From Oceanobacillus bengalensis (GTDB lineage: Bacteria > Bacillota > Bacilli > Bacillales > Amphibacillaceae): DNA of 64,000 nucleotides. This document shows positions 1 to 9,303 of this stretch, in pieces (the stretch's first letter is position 1; every line of letters starts with the position of its first letter). The position numbers and the translations under genes were made by a program. The notes under the pieces were generated by a model. It had not been told where the DNA came from and ran no database searches. It was given only the letters and a program-made list of their open reading frames with translations. The stretch is taken from NCBI RefSeq assembly GCF_003628445.1, contig NZ_RBZO01000015.1, positions 37,429 to 101,428 of the forward strand, given 5' to 3'.

Positions 1-1374
1 ATTCGGTAATTCACGAATAAATCCTTCCATATGGGCACGACGGGCTGCTAACTCAATTTCCTCATCGGTTGCATCTAATTTGCCATAAGCAATATTCTCT
101 CTTAGAGTACCAGTAAATAAGAACACATCTTGCTGCACGACGCCAATCTGTCTTCTTAAGGAATCTTTCTTCATATCACGAATGTCAATTCCATCTATTC
201 TAATACTTCCCTCATTCACATCATAGAATCTAGGAATAAGTGATGAAATGGTTGTTTTACCAGCACCAGATGGACCAACAAAAGCAACCGTTTCTCCTGC
301 ATGAATGTCAAAGCTTATATTGTTAAGTACAGGCTTTTGCGTATCTTCGTAACCGAATGTTACGTTGTGAAACGCGATATCTCCTTGTAGGTTCTCTATA
401 CTTACTGCATTATCCTTGTCACGAACATCTGGGGCAACGTCCATTAATTCAGTAAAGCGTTTGAATCCAGCCATTCCTTTTGGATACATTTCTAAAAGGG
501 CTGTAATTTTATTAATTGGGGTTGTCAATACATTAACAAACAAGATAAAACTAACAAGTTCCCCGTACGACAATCTCCCATTAAACGTGAGCCATGCACC
601 TGCCACTAATACAACCAATGTAATAAGACGCATTAATAAATAGATGTTAGAGTGAACCACGGCCATTGTCTTATAGGCACCAATTTTCGCCTTACGGAAG
701 TGGTTATTATCCACTCCAAAACGTTCCATTTCAAATTTCTCATTTGTAAAGGATTGTACTACTCGAACACCCGACACGGCATCCTCAACACGGGCATTTA
801 CTCCAGCAATATTCTCATACATTGTCTTCCAAGATTTGTTCATGCGAATGTTCCCAAATGTAATTAGGAAAATTAGAATCGGTATTGCTATTAAAATAAC
901 AGAAGCCAATACTGGATTAATCGTAAACATAATAGCAAATGCACCTAGAAAGGTCATAATTGATATAAAGAAATCCTCAGGTCCATGATGGGCAAGCTCA
1001 CCTAAATCAAACAAGTCTGTAGTTATACGACTCATAATATGACCTGTCTTTGTATTATCAAAAAAACGAAAAGATTGCTTTTGAACATGATGGAATAAGT
1101 CTTTTCTCATATCTGTTTCAATGTTTACACCAAGCTTATGACCGATATAGGTAACGACATATTGCAAATACGTACTTACGATATAGACAAGTAGAAGCAA
1201 CACACCTACCGTAACAATGATGTTCCAATCATCGCCCCGAAGTAAATCATCAATGAACCATTGAACAGCAACAGGGAAAGCAAGCTCAAGAATTGCAACA
1301 ATTACTGCTGCAGTAAAATCTACAATAAATAAACGTTTATGTGGTTTGTAATAGGACAAAAAACGACGAATCAA
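1..1374 (-). CDS. ABC exporter, fused membrane and ATPase domains (partial, C-terminus off window)
   Basis: The 458 visible codons encode a half-size ABC exporter: six membrane segments in the first ~310 residues (type-1 exporter fold), then the start of the nucleotide-binding domain. Walker A reads GPSGAGKTT and the Q-loop region reads GVVQQDVFLF. The signature LSGGQ, Walker B and H-loop lie beyond the window edge, so roughly 120 residues are missing. The likely start is TTG at 1374, 8 nt after AGGGGAG; a GTG at 1383 sits too close to that ribosome binding site. It resembles the YgaD/YknU-type multidrug or lipid exporters of Bacillus. The substrate cannot be read from sequence. Confidence 0.9.
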   Translation of the reverse strand, partial: MIRRFLSYYKPHKRLFIVDFTAAVIVAILELAFPVAVQWFIDDLLRGDDWNIIVTVGVLLLLVYIVSTYLQYVVTYIGHKLGVNIETDMRKDLFHHVQKQSFRFFDNTKTGHIMSRITTDLFDLGELAHHGPEDFFISIMTFLGAFAIMFTINPVLASVILIAIPILIFLITFGNIRMNKSWKTMYENIAGVNARVEDAVSGVRVVQSFTNEKFEMERFGVDNNHFRKAKIGAYKTMAVVHSNIYLLMRLITLVVLVAGAWLTFNGRLSYGELVSFILFVNVLTTPINKITALLEMYPKGMAGFKRFTELMDVAPDVRDKDNAVSIENLQGDIAFHNVTFGYEDTQKPVLNNISFDIHAGETVAFVGPSGAGKTTISSLIPRFYDVNEGSIRIDGIDIRDMKKDSLRRQIGVVQQDVFLFTGTLRENIAYGKLDATDEEIELAARRAHMEGFIRELPN

Positions 1375-1525
1375 GTGTTGCACTCCCCTTTTCTTAAGTC
1401 TAAAGCAAATTATAAGGTGTATAGACTTAATTAGCAATAAGTTAAACTTTAAAAAACTGCTTGTCAAAGTTGTCCCTCCCATTGCATATGTATTAATAAA
1501 GTACAATATGGAGGTGGACAAATAC

Positions 1526-1891
1526 ATGCATTTTCAAATACACAAATGGGTCTGTTATGCAATTGGCTATGTTTTTATTACGTCTGGTATTATGAAATTA
1601 GTTAATCATGATTTTATAGGAATATTTATTAATTTAGGAATACCTTTTCCGGAATTTACGTTATATGTGATAGCAATGATTGAAGTAGCATGTGGGATGC
1701 TTATTGCTGCAGGAATGTATATTAAACATGCAACACCACCACTCATTATAATTATGTTAGGAGCACTGTTTCTAACTAAACTTCCTATCCTGGCAAATGG
1801 AGGATTTCTCACGTTTGCTTTTGAAGCAAGACTAGATATTGTCATGCTTATTTTACTAGTCATTGTTTGGAAGAATCTTAGACTAAAGTAA
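1526..1891 (+). CDS. Small DoxX-like integral membrane protein
   Basis: 121 residues with four hydrophobic segments (about 5-25, 42-62, 70-90 and 98-116). The pattern YVFITSGIMKL near the N-terminus resembles the DoxX/DoxD fold, a small four-helix membrane family whose biochemical role is mostly unclear. The start is placed at ATG 1526 because GGAGGTGG (1510-1517) lies 8 nt upstream; an ATG at 1508 would contain that ribosome binding site. It is divergent from the ABC exporter and convergent with htrC. Family assignment is moderate; function unknown. Confidence 0.6.
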   Translation: MHFQIHKWVCYAIGYVFITSGIMKLVNHDFIGIFINLGIPFPEFTLYVIAMIEVACGMLIAAGMYIKHATPPLIIIMLGALFLTKLPILANGGFLTFAFEARLDIVMLILLVIVWKNLRLK

Positions 1892-1894
1892 ATT

Positions 1895-2045
1895 TGTGGA
1901 TAAATTATGAATAACTCTCCTTTTTGTCAACAAATATTCAATTTATCCACAAAGTTATCAACATATGCACAAATGTTCGCAGGTATTTTGTTATAGAATA
2001 TATATTCTACACTATATATTGTAATTATCTACAATTTTATCCACA
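1895..2045. promoter_or_regulatory. DnaA-box cluster outside oriC
   Basis: Three perfect DnaA boxes lie within 151 bp: 1895-1903 (minus orientation), 1943-1951 and 2037-2045 (TTATCCACA). A near-box TTATCAACA lies at 1955-1963. The region is AT-rich and intergenic between the DoxX-like gene and the htrC terminator, about 35 kb from dnaA. Bacilli are known to carry DnaA-binding clusters outside oriC that titrate DnaA; assigning that role here is inference. Confidence 0.6.
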
Positions 2046-2075
2046 TGCTGTGTACAAGATTTGTGGAAAATAAAC

Positions 2076-2114
2076 AAAAAGAGCTATCTCCTTCAAAGAG
2101 GAAACAGCTCTTTT
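2076..2114 (-). terminator. Intrinsic terminator of the wal operon
   Basis: Arms AAAAAGAGCT and AGCTCTTTT enclose a second small palindrome (CTCCTT/GAGGAA-type). Read on the minus strand it ends in a T-run directly after htrC, so it terminates the six-gene wal operon. Confidence 0.8.
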
Positions 2115-2116
2115 CG

Positions 2117-3301
2117 TCATTGTGTTCCTAATATGATTGTTGTATCATACCGCTCACCATTCCGGTAATACGTAACTTCTACTTCCTCACCAATCTCCTT
2201 TTCCTGATAAAGGATTTTACGTAAATCAATCATATTCATAATGCCCTTTCCATCAAGCTCTGTAATAACATCTAATCTTTGTAATCCAGCTTGGTCTGCG
2301 GGAGATAGAGGCTCAACACTCCACACATATACACCACCATCGATGTCATTTGGGAGATTTAACGTTTTACCCCACTCTACATGTGGTACTTCATCAAGAG
2401 AGTAAATCTCAACACCCAAATATGGTCGAACCATTTCACCTGTTGACTCGAGTTCAGAAATAACTGGTAATGCATAATCAATCGGTATGGAGAAACCAAT
2501 CCCTTCTACAGCCTCTTGGTTAATTTTCATGGAGTTAATACCAATGAGCTGGCCATAAATATTAATTAATGCACCGCCACTATTGCCTGGATTTATTGCA
2601 GCATCTGTTTGGATTACTTCTGCCTGCCAATCAGCACGCCCATCTTGGTCAAAATCCTGGGGAATTGTCCGGTTGGTACCGCTGATGACACCTTGTGTTA
2701 CCGTACTTGAAAACATATGGCCAAGCGGGTTTCCAATTGCAATCGCAGGCTCTCCTACCTTTACATTTTCTGAAGATCCAATATCAATTACTTTATCTAC
2801 TTGGCTAGCATCCATACGTAATACTGCTAAATCGGTAAATATGTCACTCCCCACAATTTCAGCAGGAATGGAGGTCTCATCGTATAAAATAACCTCAACT
2901 GTATCTGCCCCATCAATTACATGATGATTTGTCACAACAAAGGCTACCCCATCGGATACCTTATAAATAACCCCTGACCCAGTGCCTGCTTCGTAGCCTT
3001 CTTCCTGATGCCAGTAATTCGTTTGCTGCCTAATATTTGTAACACCAACAACTGCTGGTGTTACATCTTCCACAACTTCTGTAATCTGTGTTGATACATC
3101 CACATTTACCGAAGTATTAATGATTTGTCCTACTTCTTTATTGTTCGTCCCACTTATCTTGTTCGTACTGTCATTTGCAACATTAGATCCTTGGAAAGAC
3201 GGGATAACTTCAGTAACAATAAAAATGCCTAATGTAACAACTAATAATAGCGACAGAATCCATTTCCCTTTACTACTTTTGCGATCTCGGTAATATCCCA
3301 T
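2117..3301 (-). CDS. htrC: HtrA-family membrane-anchored serine protease
   Basis: 394-residue DegP/HtrA-type protease: N-terminal membrane anchor (about 14-32), trypsin-like protease domain (about 75-285) and one C-terminal PDZ domain (about 295-390). The catalytic triad is visible: His in TNHHVIDGAD, Asp in DLAVLRMD and Ser in NPGNSGGALIN. It would degrade or refold misfolded proteins outside the membrane. It is the last gene after walJ, the position of B. subtilis htrC (yyxA), which supports the name over htrA or htrB. A 240-bp gap to walJ leaves room for its own promoter. Confidence 0.9.
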   Translation of the reverse strand: MGYYRDRKSSKGKWILSLLLVVTLGIFIVTEVIPSFQGSNVANDSTNKISGTNNKEVGQIINTSVNVDVSTQITEVVEDVTPAVVGVTNIRQQTNYWHQEEGYEAGTGSGVIYKVSDGVAFVVTNHHVIDGADTVEVILYDETSIPAEIVGSDIFTDLAVLRMDASQVDKVIDIGSSENVKVGEPAIAIGNPLGHMFSSTVTQGVISGTNRTIPQDFDQDGRADWQAEVIQTDAAINPGNSGGALINIYGQLIGINSMKINQEAVEGIGFSIPIDYALPVISELESTGEMVRPYLGVEIYSLDEVPHVEWGKTLNLPNDIDGGVYVWSVEPLSPADQAGLQRLDVITELDGKGIMNMIDLRKILYQEKEIGEEVEVTYYRNGERYDTTIILGTQ

Positions 3302-3541
3302 TATTATTTTCCCCTTATCAAATTGATGTCCATGATAGTATTACCTTCTTTAGGGAAAATAAAAGAAAAAATGTCATAAACAAAGGTTGCATTTATCTGA
3401 AATATAAACTGTAACATAAACTTGAAATAGTACATGTTCTATCACTCCGGTAGTATACCTCGCATTTCTATATCAACCTTAACAAAAATGACCCTACAAT
3501 TGAATAAATTTGTAAGGTCGAAATTAAAATCACTCTATATA

Positions 3542-4327
3542 TTAGCTTACCTCAAATAAAGGGGTAGGCTCTTCTGGGTCCGTGTCATATAAATCTATAT
3601 CAATTCCTCTTTCATGCAGCACATTATGAACGGACATACGTGCTAGATCCTTCATATTATTATCTAAACTCAAATGAGCCAAATAAATTCGCTTCGTACG
3701 ATTGCTTATTATATCAGATAAGGCTAGTCCACAATCCTCATTGGATACGTGACCTGAATCTCCCAGAATACGACGCTTCACACTCCAAGGATAACGTCCC
3801 ATTCGCAACATTTCCACGTCGTGATTTGCTTCAAATACATATGCATCCGCATCTTCAACTGTTTTCTTTATCCGTTCCGATACATAACCAAGATCCGTTA
3901 CGAGCGCAACTTTCTGTTCACCCTGCCTAAAAGTGTAAAACATTGGCTCTGCTGCATCATGAGAAACACCAAATGATTCGATATCCATATCTCCAAATGT
4001 TTTAACTTCTTCCATTTTAAATTCAAACTTCTGATCAATGGATAGTTTTCCAATGTTTCCATTCATTGCTTTCCATGTTTTTTCATTTGCATAGATTGGT
4101 AGATTATATTTTCGCGCAAATATACCTAACCCCTTTATATGATCGCTATGCTCATGTGTAACTAATATTCCTGAAAGCTTTGAAGGATCAACATTAATTT
4201 TGTTAAATAAAGTATCTAGTTTCTTCCCGCTTAAGCCAGCATCTACCATAATTTTTTCTTGCTCAGACTCAATATAAAATGCATTTCCTGTACTGCCTGA
4301 TGCCAATACACTAAAGCGTAATGTCAT
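3542..4327 (-). CDS. walJ: WalJ metallo-beta-lactamase-fold protein
   Basis: 261 residues with the metallo-beta-lactamase signature [10 protein letters not shown], a downstream metal ligand in GVSHDAAE, and the conserved ANHDVEML and [10 protein letters not shown] blocks of the YycJ/WalJ family. Family members are thought to act on nucleic acids; the gene travels with walRK in Firmicutes. The start ATG overlaps the walI stop as ATGA, indicating translational coupling. Confidence 0.93.
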   Translation of the reverse strand: MTLRFSVLASGSTGNAFYIESEQEKIMVDAGLSGKKLDTLFNKINVDPSKLSGILVTHEHSDHIKGLGIFARKYNLPIYANEKTWKAMNGNIGKLSIDQKFEFKMEEVKTFGDMDIESFGVSHDAAEPMFYTFRQGEQKVALVTDLGYVSERIKKTVEDADAYVFEANHDVEMLRMGRYPWSVKRRILGDSGHVSNEDCGLALSDIISNRTKRIYLAHLSLDNNMKDLARMSVHNVLHERGIDIDLYDTDPEEPTPLFEVS

Positions 4328-5256
4328 TCTTCTTCACTCCGATTTTCTGTCTCTAGCATCTGCTGAAGTATATTTAAAAATGGTTCCTTCACTTCATTCT
4401 CATCGTTCAACGCATGTAGCTTCATCATTATATCACTAACTGTTTCCTGTAAAAACGTCATATCATTACTAGAAAAGACAAAACCTTCCATTGCATTTAC
4501 AAAGTAATTTCTTTCCTCATTAACCGTTACCCTCCACGTTGGGGCAAAAACCTGCTCAACTTCAGAGGTGAACCTTGAATAATACCCAATTCCAACATCT
4601 GTTATCGCATCATCTGGTTTTAAATGATTATTGTTATAAAGTACTTCAATTGCCTCTATTGGTGGAATAAGAGCCTTTGTCCCTCCACCTTGGGGCTTTG
4701 GTTCACCTAAGAGGGTCTGTGTATAATGTGTCATTTCATTATCACTATTTAAGTAAACAAGCAATATTCCATTCTCATTGAAGTATACTGGTCTAATGCC
4801 TTGCTTTTGGAAGAAAATCATAATATTTAAATCCTTATTCCAATCCCAAAACGTATAAGCATCATAATGTAAGACTTTGTCAACTAAAAGCTGATTGACC
4901 CCCTCTTGCGAAATATCTTTATCAACAGCAATTGGCCTGTCAAATTGAGAAACAATAAATTTGTTACTAATAACTGTTGATGTTTGACCCTTTAACCCTT
5001 CTAGTTGGGCAATTTCTACTTCTTCAAAGCTTTCCTGAGAAGCTAGTATATACGTTTCCTCTGTAACATTATTCATTTCTAAGTCTGCATTTATGGAAAT
5101 ATTTTCAGCCTGTAATTGATCTTCAATCGATGCTTCTTGCCTATCTAATATTCCAAAATCAGCCTCTTTTGTCTTATCAATAAACTGCAATAACAAATAA
5201 ATATCTAATAAAAGGAAACTAAGGATAAATAGTGTTTTTATGTGCCCCCACTGCAT
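4324..5256 (-). CDS. walI: WalI regulator of the WalK kinase
   Basis: 310-residue YycI-type protein with a single N-terminal membrane helix (about 7-26) and an extracytoplasmic domain. In B. subtilis, WalI and WalH form a membrane complex that restrains WalK. It starts 3 nt after walH ends and overlaps walJ by 4 bp. There are no catalytic motifs; the call rests on operon position, topology and the general YycI pattern. Confidence 0.92.
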   Translation of the reverse strand: MQWGHIKTLFILSFLLLDIYLLLQFIDKTKEADFGILDRQEASIEDQLQAENISINADLEMNNVTEETYILASQESFEEVEIAQLEGLKGQTSTVISNKFIVSQFDRPIAVDKDISQEGVNQLLVDKVLHYDAYTFWDWNKDLNIMIFFQKQGIRPVYFNENGILLVYLNSDNEMTHYTQTLLGEPKPQGGGTKALIPPIEAIEVLYNNNHLKPDDAITDVGIGYYSRFTSEVEQVFAPTWRVTVNEERNYFVNAMEGFVFSSNDMTFLQETVSDIMMKLHALNDENEVKEPFLNILQQMLETENRSEEE

Positions 5257-5259
5257 CCT

Positions 5260-6564
5260 CTAGTCCCCTCCTTTATGTGATGAATTACCATCATTTAGAT
5301 TAATTTCTGTCCAGGAATCGTTATACTTCATAAACCAGCCGGGCTCAAAAACAAGGATATATTCATCATCTGCTTGGGTTTGATAACTCAATCGAAATCC
5401 TATCCGTATATCCGTAATATTCTCTAAGTAACCTTGTTCAGATAAGAAACGAATAATTACTTCACTTGATTCTAAATCCACTTCATCTCCAGGGAAATTA
5501 GAATCCAGACGAATAAGTGGACGGTTATACTCAACCAACCGTTGACTATTAAACCTTTGTTCAATGATACTTAGATTAGATGAGCTAAATACTGGATAAT
5601 CTTGATAATACATTTGATATCGAATCATATTTTCTGCCATATTAAATTCCATTAAGTTGTAGTCATTTGTCCATCCATCATGGCCATTTATATTCACAAT
5701 ACTTCTATTCAATAATTCCACAAAAGAAAGTAATCTTGTATCCTCTGAATCTGGACTGACAAATAGCATTCTAGAACCATCCTGTAAAATACGAAGCTGG
5801 CTACTATCGGTGAAATAAGTAATCCCCCGAATAGAAGAGTTTGATTGATTTACAATAGACGGGTCATTAAATAAAACATTTTTTGCCGTTTCTTCATCAA
5901 TAAATCGATATGTTGTCCTAAGGCGCTTGATATTTGCTGGGTCCTTCGGTATATAAATAGTTGATCCCGACTCGGTAATTAACACATATTCTTGTAAATT
6001 ACTGCCATCATCCATATAAGATTTTAGAAACTCGTAGTGGCTTGAGTCATTTATAACCGCTGTTGCCTTCTTACTACCATCGATGGATACAATCTCTAAA
6101 TTTATGGATGATGTATGGTTATTAAAGGTAAAGTAAATACGCTGGAATGACCATGTTGGTAACTGTACTTCTGCATTATTAAAATGGAAAAGACTATTTA
6201 ATATTTCCATTGGCAGTTCTGTTGGGAAAATCACCTCAACATCATGAGAGGCTGTTTCATTAGCATCATACTGTTCCATCCTAAAGTCATATAAACGAAA
6301 ACCAATCATCTCTTCATACAAGTTTTTTTGTTCCTTGGGATCTATAAAACCATAATATTTCTGTCCGGTATGGAAGATAATTTTGCTAGGCTGGATAAGT
6401 GTTCGTGTTGTTTCTTCAATCCCACCTAAATCCGCTTCATCAATAACATCCCCATCTGATATGTCAGCTATATTAGGTTGATAATTCCATAGCCCAAATG
6501 TAAGAATAAAACTAATACCAATTAATAAAACTAGAATAAAGGATTTTGCTCTTTCCATTCTCAT
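5260..6564 (-). CDS. walH: WalH regulator of the WalK kinase
   Basis: 434 residues: one N-terminal membrane helix (about 7-26) followed by a large extracytoplasmic YycH region. Its start overlaps the walK stop as ATGA (6561-6564). With WalI it is expected to contact the membrane part of WalK and hold the kinase down. B. subtilis YycH is of similar length. Confidence 0.92.
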   Translation of the reverse strand: MRMERAKSFILVLLIGISFILTFGLWNYQPNIADISDGDVIDEADLGGIEETTRTLIQPSKIIFHTGQKYYGFIDPKEQKNLYEEMIGFRLYDFRMEQYDANETASHDVEVIFPTELPMEILNSLFHFNNAEVQLPTWSFQRIYFTFNNHTSSINLEIVSIDGSKKATAVINDSSHYEFLKSYMDDGSNLQEYVLITESGSTIYIPKDPANIKRLRTTYRFIDEETAKNVLFNDPSIVNQSNSSIRGITYFTDSSQLRILQDGSRMLFVSPDSEDTRLLSFVELLNRSIVNINGHDGWTNDYNLMEFNMAENMIRYQMYYQDYPVFSSSNLSIIEQRFNSQRLVEYNRPLIRLDSNFPGDEVDLESSEVIIRFLSEQGYLENITDIRIGFRLSYQTQADDEYILVFEPGWFMKYNDSWTEINLNDGNSSHKGGD

Positions 6565-8399
6565 CGGTTCCCCCTCCGCTTTTGACTCATAAGCGGAAGT
6601 GTAAAGAGAATTGTAGTCCCTTTACCTTCTTTACTTTTTGCCCATATCTTCCCGTGATGCGCTTCTACTAATTCTTTCGTAATGGCTAATCCTAGCCCTG
6701 TTCCACCGAGCTTTCTTGTTCTCGCTCTATCCGCCCTGTAGAATCGTTCAAATATTTTTTCCAGCTTATCATAAGCTATACCTATTCCTTGGTCCTGAAC
6801 ACTTACTAAAAGGAAGTGGCGTTTATTCTCTACCTTTAATCGGATTTCTCCACCTTCTGGAGAATATTTAATGGCATTAGAAATAATATTATCGAGCACT
6901 TGTGTCATTTTATCCTTATCAATCCAAACGTTTAATTTACCGGATTTTGGTAATTCACGTTTTAAGGTAATATGTTCTGGGATACTAATTTCAAGACGAT
7001 CAACAACTTGGTGGAAATACTCAATAAACTCTGTACGCTCCTTGTGCATTGGATATTCATCAGCATCCATTTTAGATAACTGTAATAGATCATTGACCAT
7101 TCGAATCATACGGTCTGTCTCATTTTGAGCAACCCCTAAGAATTTGGGAGCAATATCCTTATCTTCCCAAGCTCCGTCAGTCAGTGCCTCTATATAGCTC
7201 TTCATTGTTGTAAGTGGTGTTCTAAGTTCATGTGAGACATTCGATACAAAGTCCCGTCGTTCTTGTTCAATTTTCTCTTGTTCTGTGACATCACTTAATA
7301 CCGCAATAAACCCGGTAATCTCTTCCTCATCGTCTAGAACATTCGAGAAGCTTGCGCGTAATAAAAATAGCTCATCATCTTCACTGAAATCAATGATCAT
7401 GGATCCCGAATCTTGAAGAGCTGTAATATCAACGATACGATCTTCTAGTTGTAATACATCTAATAAGTAATCTCCAATTAGATCATCTGGGTTTTGGCTA
7501 ATCAGTCTTCCAGCTGCTTCATTCATGAGTGTAATCGCCCCTGAATTATCGATAGCAATTACCCCATCTGACATATTGGATAGGACCGAACTCAGTTTCC
7601 TTCGTTCTTCTTCAATCGTTGCATAGGAATGTTTCAAGCGTCCATTTAAATCATTGAAAGTCTCTGCAAGCTGACCAATTTCGTCCTTACCATATATATT
7701 AACCTTTTTCGTGAAATCCCCTTTAGCCATGGTCTGTGCTTGCCTTCGCATTTCCTTTATTGGTTTTGTAATGGTTCTAGCTACCAATATACCTAAAAAT
7801 GCCGCAACACTTATAGCCAATATGGAACCTCTCAGGAATATTCCACTTATTTCCTCTAATTGATCATAAACACTTTGAATGAGGGCTTCAACGTAAATAA
7901 CACCAACAACAATATCGCCATCATTATAAAGCGGCAAAGCTTGTATATATAATAATTCTTCATTTTCTTGATCCCACTTAACGTCTGGGTCAGGTGGATT
8001 GAAGAAGAGAGCATTTTCAATAATCTTCCTTGTTGCTTTCTTTCCAACATCTCCTCGGTCATTAATATCATTTGTGGCTAGTATCCTCCCTTGATTATTA
8101 ATCACCTGTATACTCGTCGTTGTGGAATTTATATTAATTTCATCAACGATTTGCTGGACCTCTTCTCCTAATGACAATCCTTCCAAGACGTCATTATGTT
8201 CTCTACTAAAGGCTTGTTCTAAATTGTAACTTAGCAACTCCATCCGATCATCTATCGAATCGGTGAAGTTCTCCATTAGATTATCTCTCAACTCTGACAT
8301 AAAAAATGAACCAATTAATTGCATTGCTAAGATTAATAATAAAATATAAATAATAATAAATTTTAATTGGATCGAACGAAAAAAACCGACTTTACTCAT
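6561..8399 (-). CDS. walK: WalK sensor histidine kinase
   Basis: 612 residues. Order: TM1 (about 12-32), extracytoplasmic sensor domain, TM2 (about 183-204), HAMP (about 205-257), PAS (about 265-370), HisKA with phospho-accepting His in SNVSHELRTPL near residue 390, and HATPase with N box (DNIISNAIKYSP), G1 (DQGIGI) and G2 (GTGLGLAI) motifs. It controls peptidoglycan hydrolase genes and is essential in B. subtilis. It begins 6 nt after the walR stop. No key residue is missing. Confidence 0.97.
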   Translation of the reverse strand: MSKVGFFRSIQLKFIIIYILLLILAMQLIGSFFMSELRDNLMENFTDSIDDRMELLSYNLEQAFSREHNDVLEGLSLGEEVQQIVDEININSTTTSIQVINNQGRILATNDINDRGDVGKKATRKIIENALFFNPPDPDVKWDQENEELLYIQALPLYNDGDIVVGVIYVEALIQSVYDQLEEISGIFLRGSILAISVAAFLGILVARTITKPIKEMRRQAQTMAKGDFTKKVNIYGKDEIGQLAETFNDLNGRLKHSYATIEEERRKLSSVLSNMSDGVIAIDNSGAITLMNEAAGRLISQNPDDLIGDYLLDVLQLEDRIVDITALQDSGSMIIDFSEDDELFLLRASFSNVLDDEEEITGFIAVLSDVTEQEKIEQERRDFVSNVSHELRTPLTTMKSYIEALTDGAWEDKDIAPKFLGVAQNETDRMIRMVNDLLQLSKMDADEYPMHKERTEFIEYFHQVVDRLEISIPEHITLKRELPKSGKLNVWIDKDKMTQVLDNIISNAIKYSPEGGEIRLKVENKRHFLLVSVQDQGIGIAYDKLEKIFERFYRADRARTRKLGGTGLGLAITKELVEAHHGKIWAKSKEGKGTTILFTLPLMSQKRRGNR

Positions 8400-8405
8400 C
8401 CAAAT

Positions 8406-9107
8406 TTACTCCTGTTCAGGATTACGCAAATAATAGCCGACCCCACGTCTTGTTACAATCCACGTAGGGTTACTTGGATTTTCTTCAATTTTTTCACGTA
8501 ACCTTCGTACCGTAACATCTACCGTTCGAACATCTCCAAAATAGTCATAACCCCACACCGTTTCAAGTAAGTTCTCACGTGTCATTACTTGTCCAATATG
8601 ACGGGCCAAATAATGAAGTAGTTCAAACTCACGGTGTGTGAGTTCAATTTGGACACCATCTCTCGACACAACATATGCATCCGGATGAACTGTCAAGTTG
8701 CCAATCACAATATCCTTTGTTTCTTTCGTAGACTCTTCAGGAACTTGTCGTCTCCGTAGATTAGCTTTCACTCTTGCAATCAATTCCCTGTTACTAAAAG
8801 GCTTAGTTACATAGTCATCGGCTCCGAGTTCCAGCCCCAACACCTTATCAATCTCAGAGTCCTTTGCAGTTAACATGATAATCGGCATCGTCTGCGTTTT
8901 CCTTATTTCTCTGAGTACTTCATTCCCATCTTTGTTAGGGAGCATGACATCTAATAAGATCAATTCAGGCTTTTCACCTTGAGCTAGTTGAATGGCCTCA
9001 TCACCATCATAAGCACAAATCACCTGATACCCTTCTTTTTCCAAATTAAACTTCAATATATCTGCAATTGGTTGTTCATCATCTACAACTAAGATTTTCT
9101 GACTCAT
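8406..9107 (-). CDS. walR: WalR response regulator
   Basis: 233-residue OmpR/PhoB-type regulator. The receiver domain carries acidic residues VDDE and the phospho-acceptor Asp in LILLDVMLP, with the conserved Lys in VTKPF. The C-terminal winged helix (about 135-230) ends in [12 protein letters not shown] 9107 is preferred over the GTG at 9116 because AAAAGGAAG lies about 9 nt upstream and homologues begin at the equivalent of [11 protein letters not shown]. It is the first gene of walRKHIJ-htrC. Confidence 0.97.
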   Translation of the reverse strand: MSQKILVVDDEQPIADILKFNLEKEGYQVICAYDGDEAIQLAQGEKPELILLDVMLPNKDGNEVLREIRKTQTMPIIMLTAKDSEIDKVLGLELGADDYVTKPFSNRELIARVKANLRRRQVPEESTKETKDIVIGNLTVHPDAYVVSRDGVQIELTHREFELLHYLARHIGQVMTRENLLETVWGYDYFGDVRTVDVTVRRLREKIEENPSNPTWIVTRRGVGYYLRNPEQE

Positions 9108-9251
9108 TATCGTCACTTCCTTTTCACCATTGCTACTTCTATTTTATCGTAAATTAATCAATCTGTCTTTACCTGCAATAATTCGCCAAAGCTGATGGGA
9201 AATCCTGCTTTTTTGTATATTCCCCCAAATAACGGAATTTGTACCTATAAC

Positions 9252-9287
9252 AAAAAGAAAGAAGGCAAATAATTCCTTCCTTCTTTC
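9252..9287 (-). terminator. Terminator after the M23 peptidase gene
   Basis: Arms GAAAGAAGG and CCTTCTTTC with an A5/T5 tail on the correct side for minus-strand transcription; it separates the peptidase gene from walR. Confidence 0.75.
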
Positions 9288-9303
9288 GTGTTACCTGAAT
9301 TTA

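Noticed and set aside
3302..3541. WalR-binding box upstream of htrC
   Set aside because: Several TGTAAC/TGTTAC hexamers occur but none with the required direct 5-bp spacing to a second hexamer.
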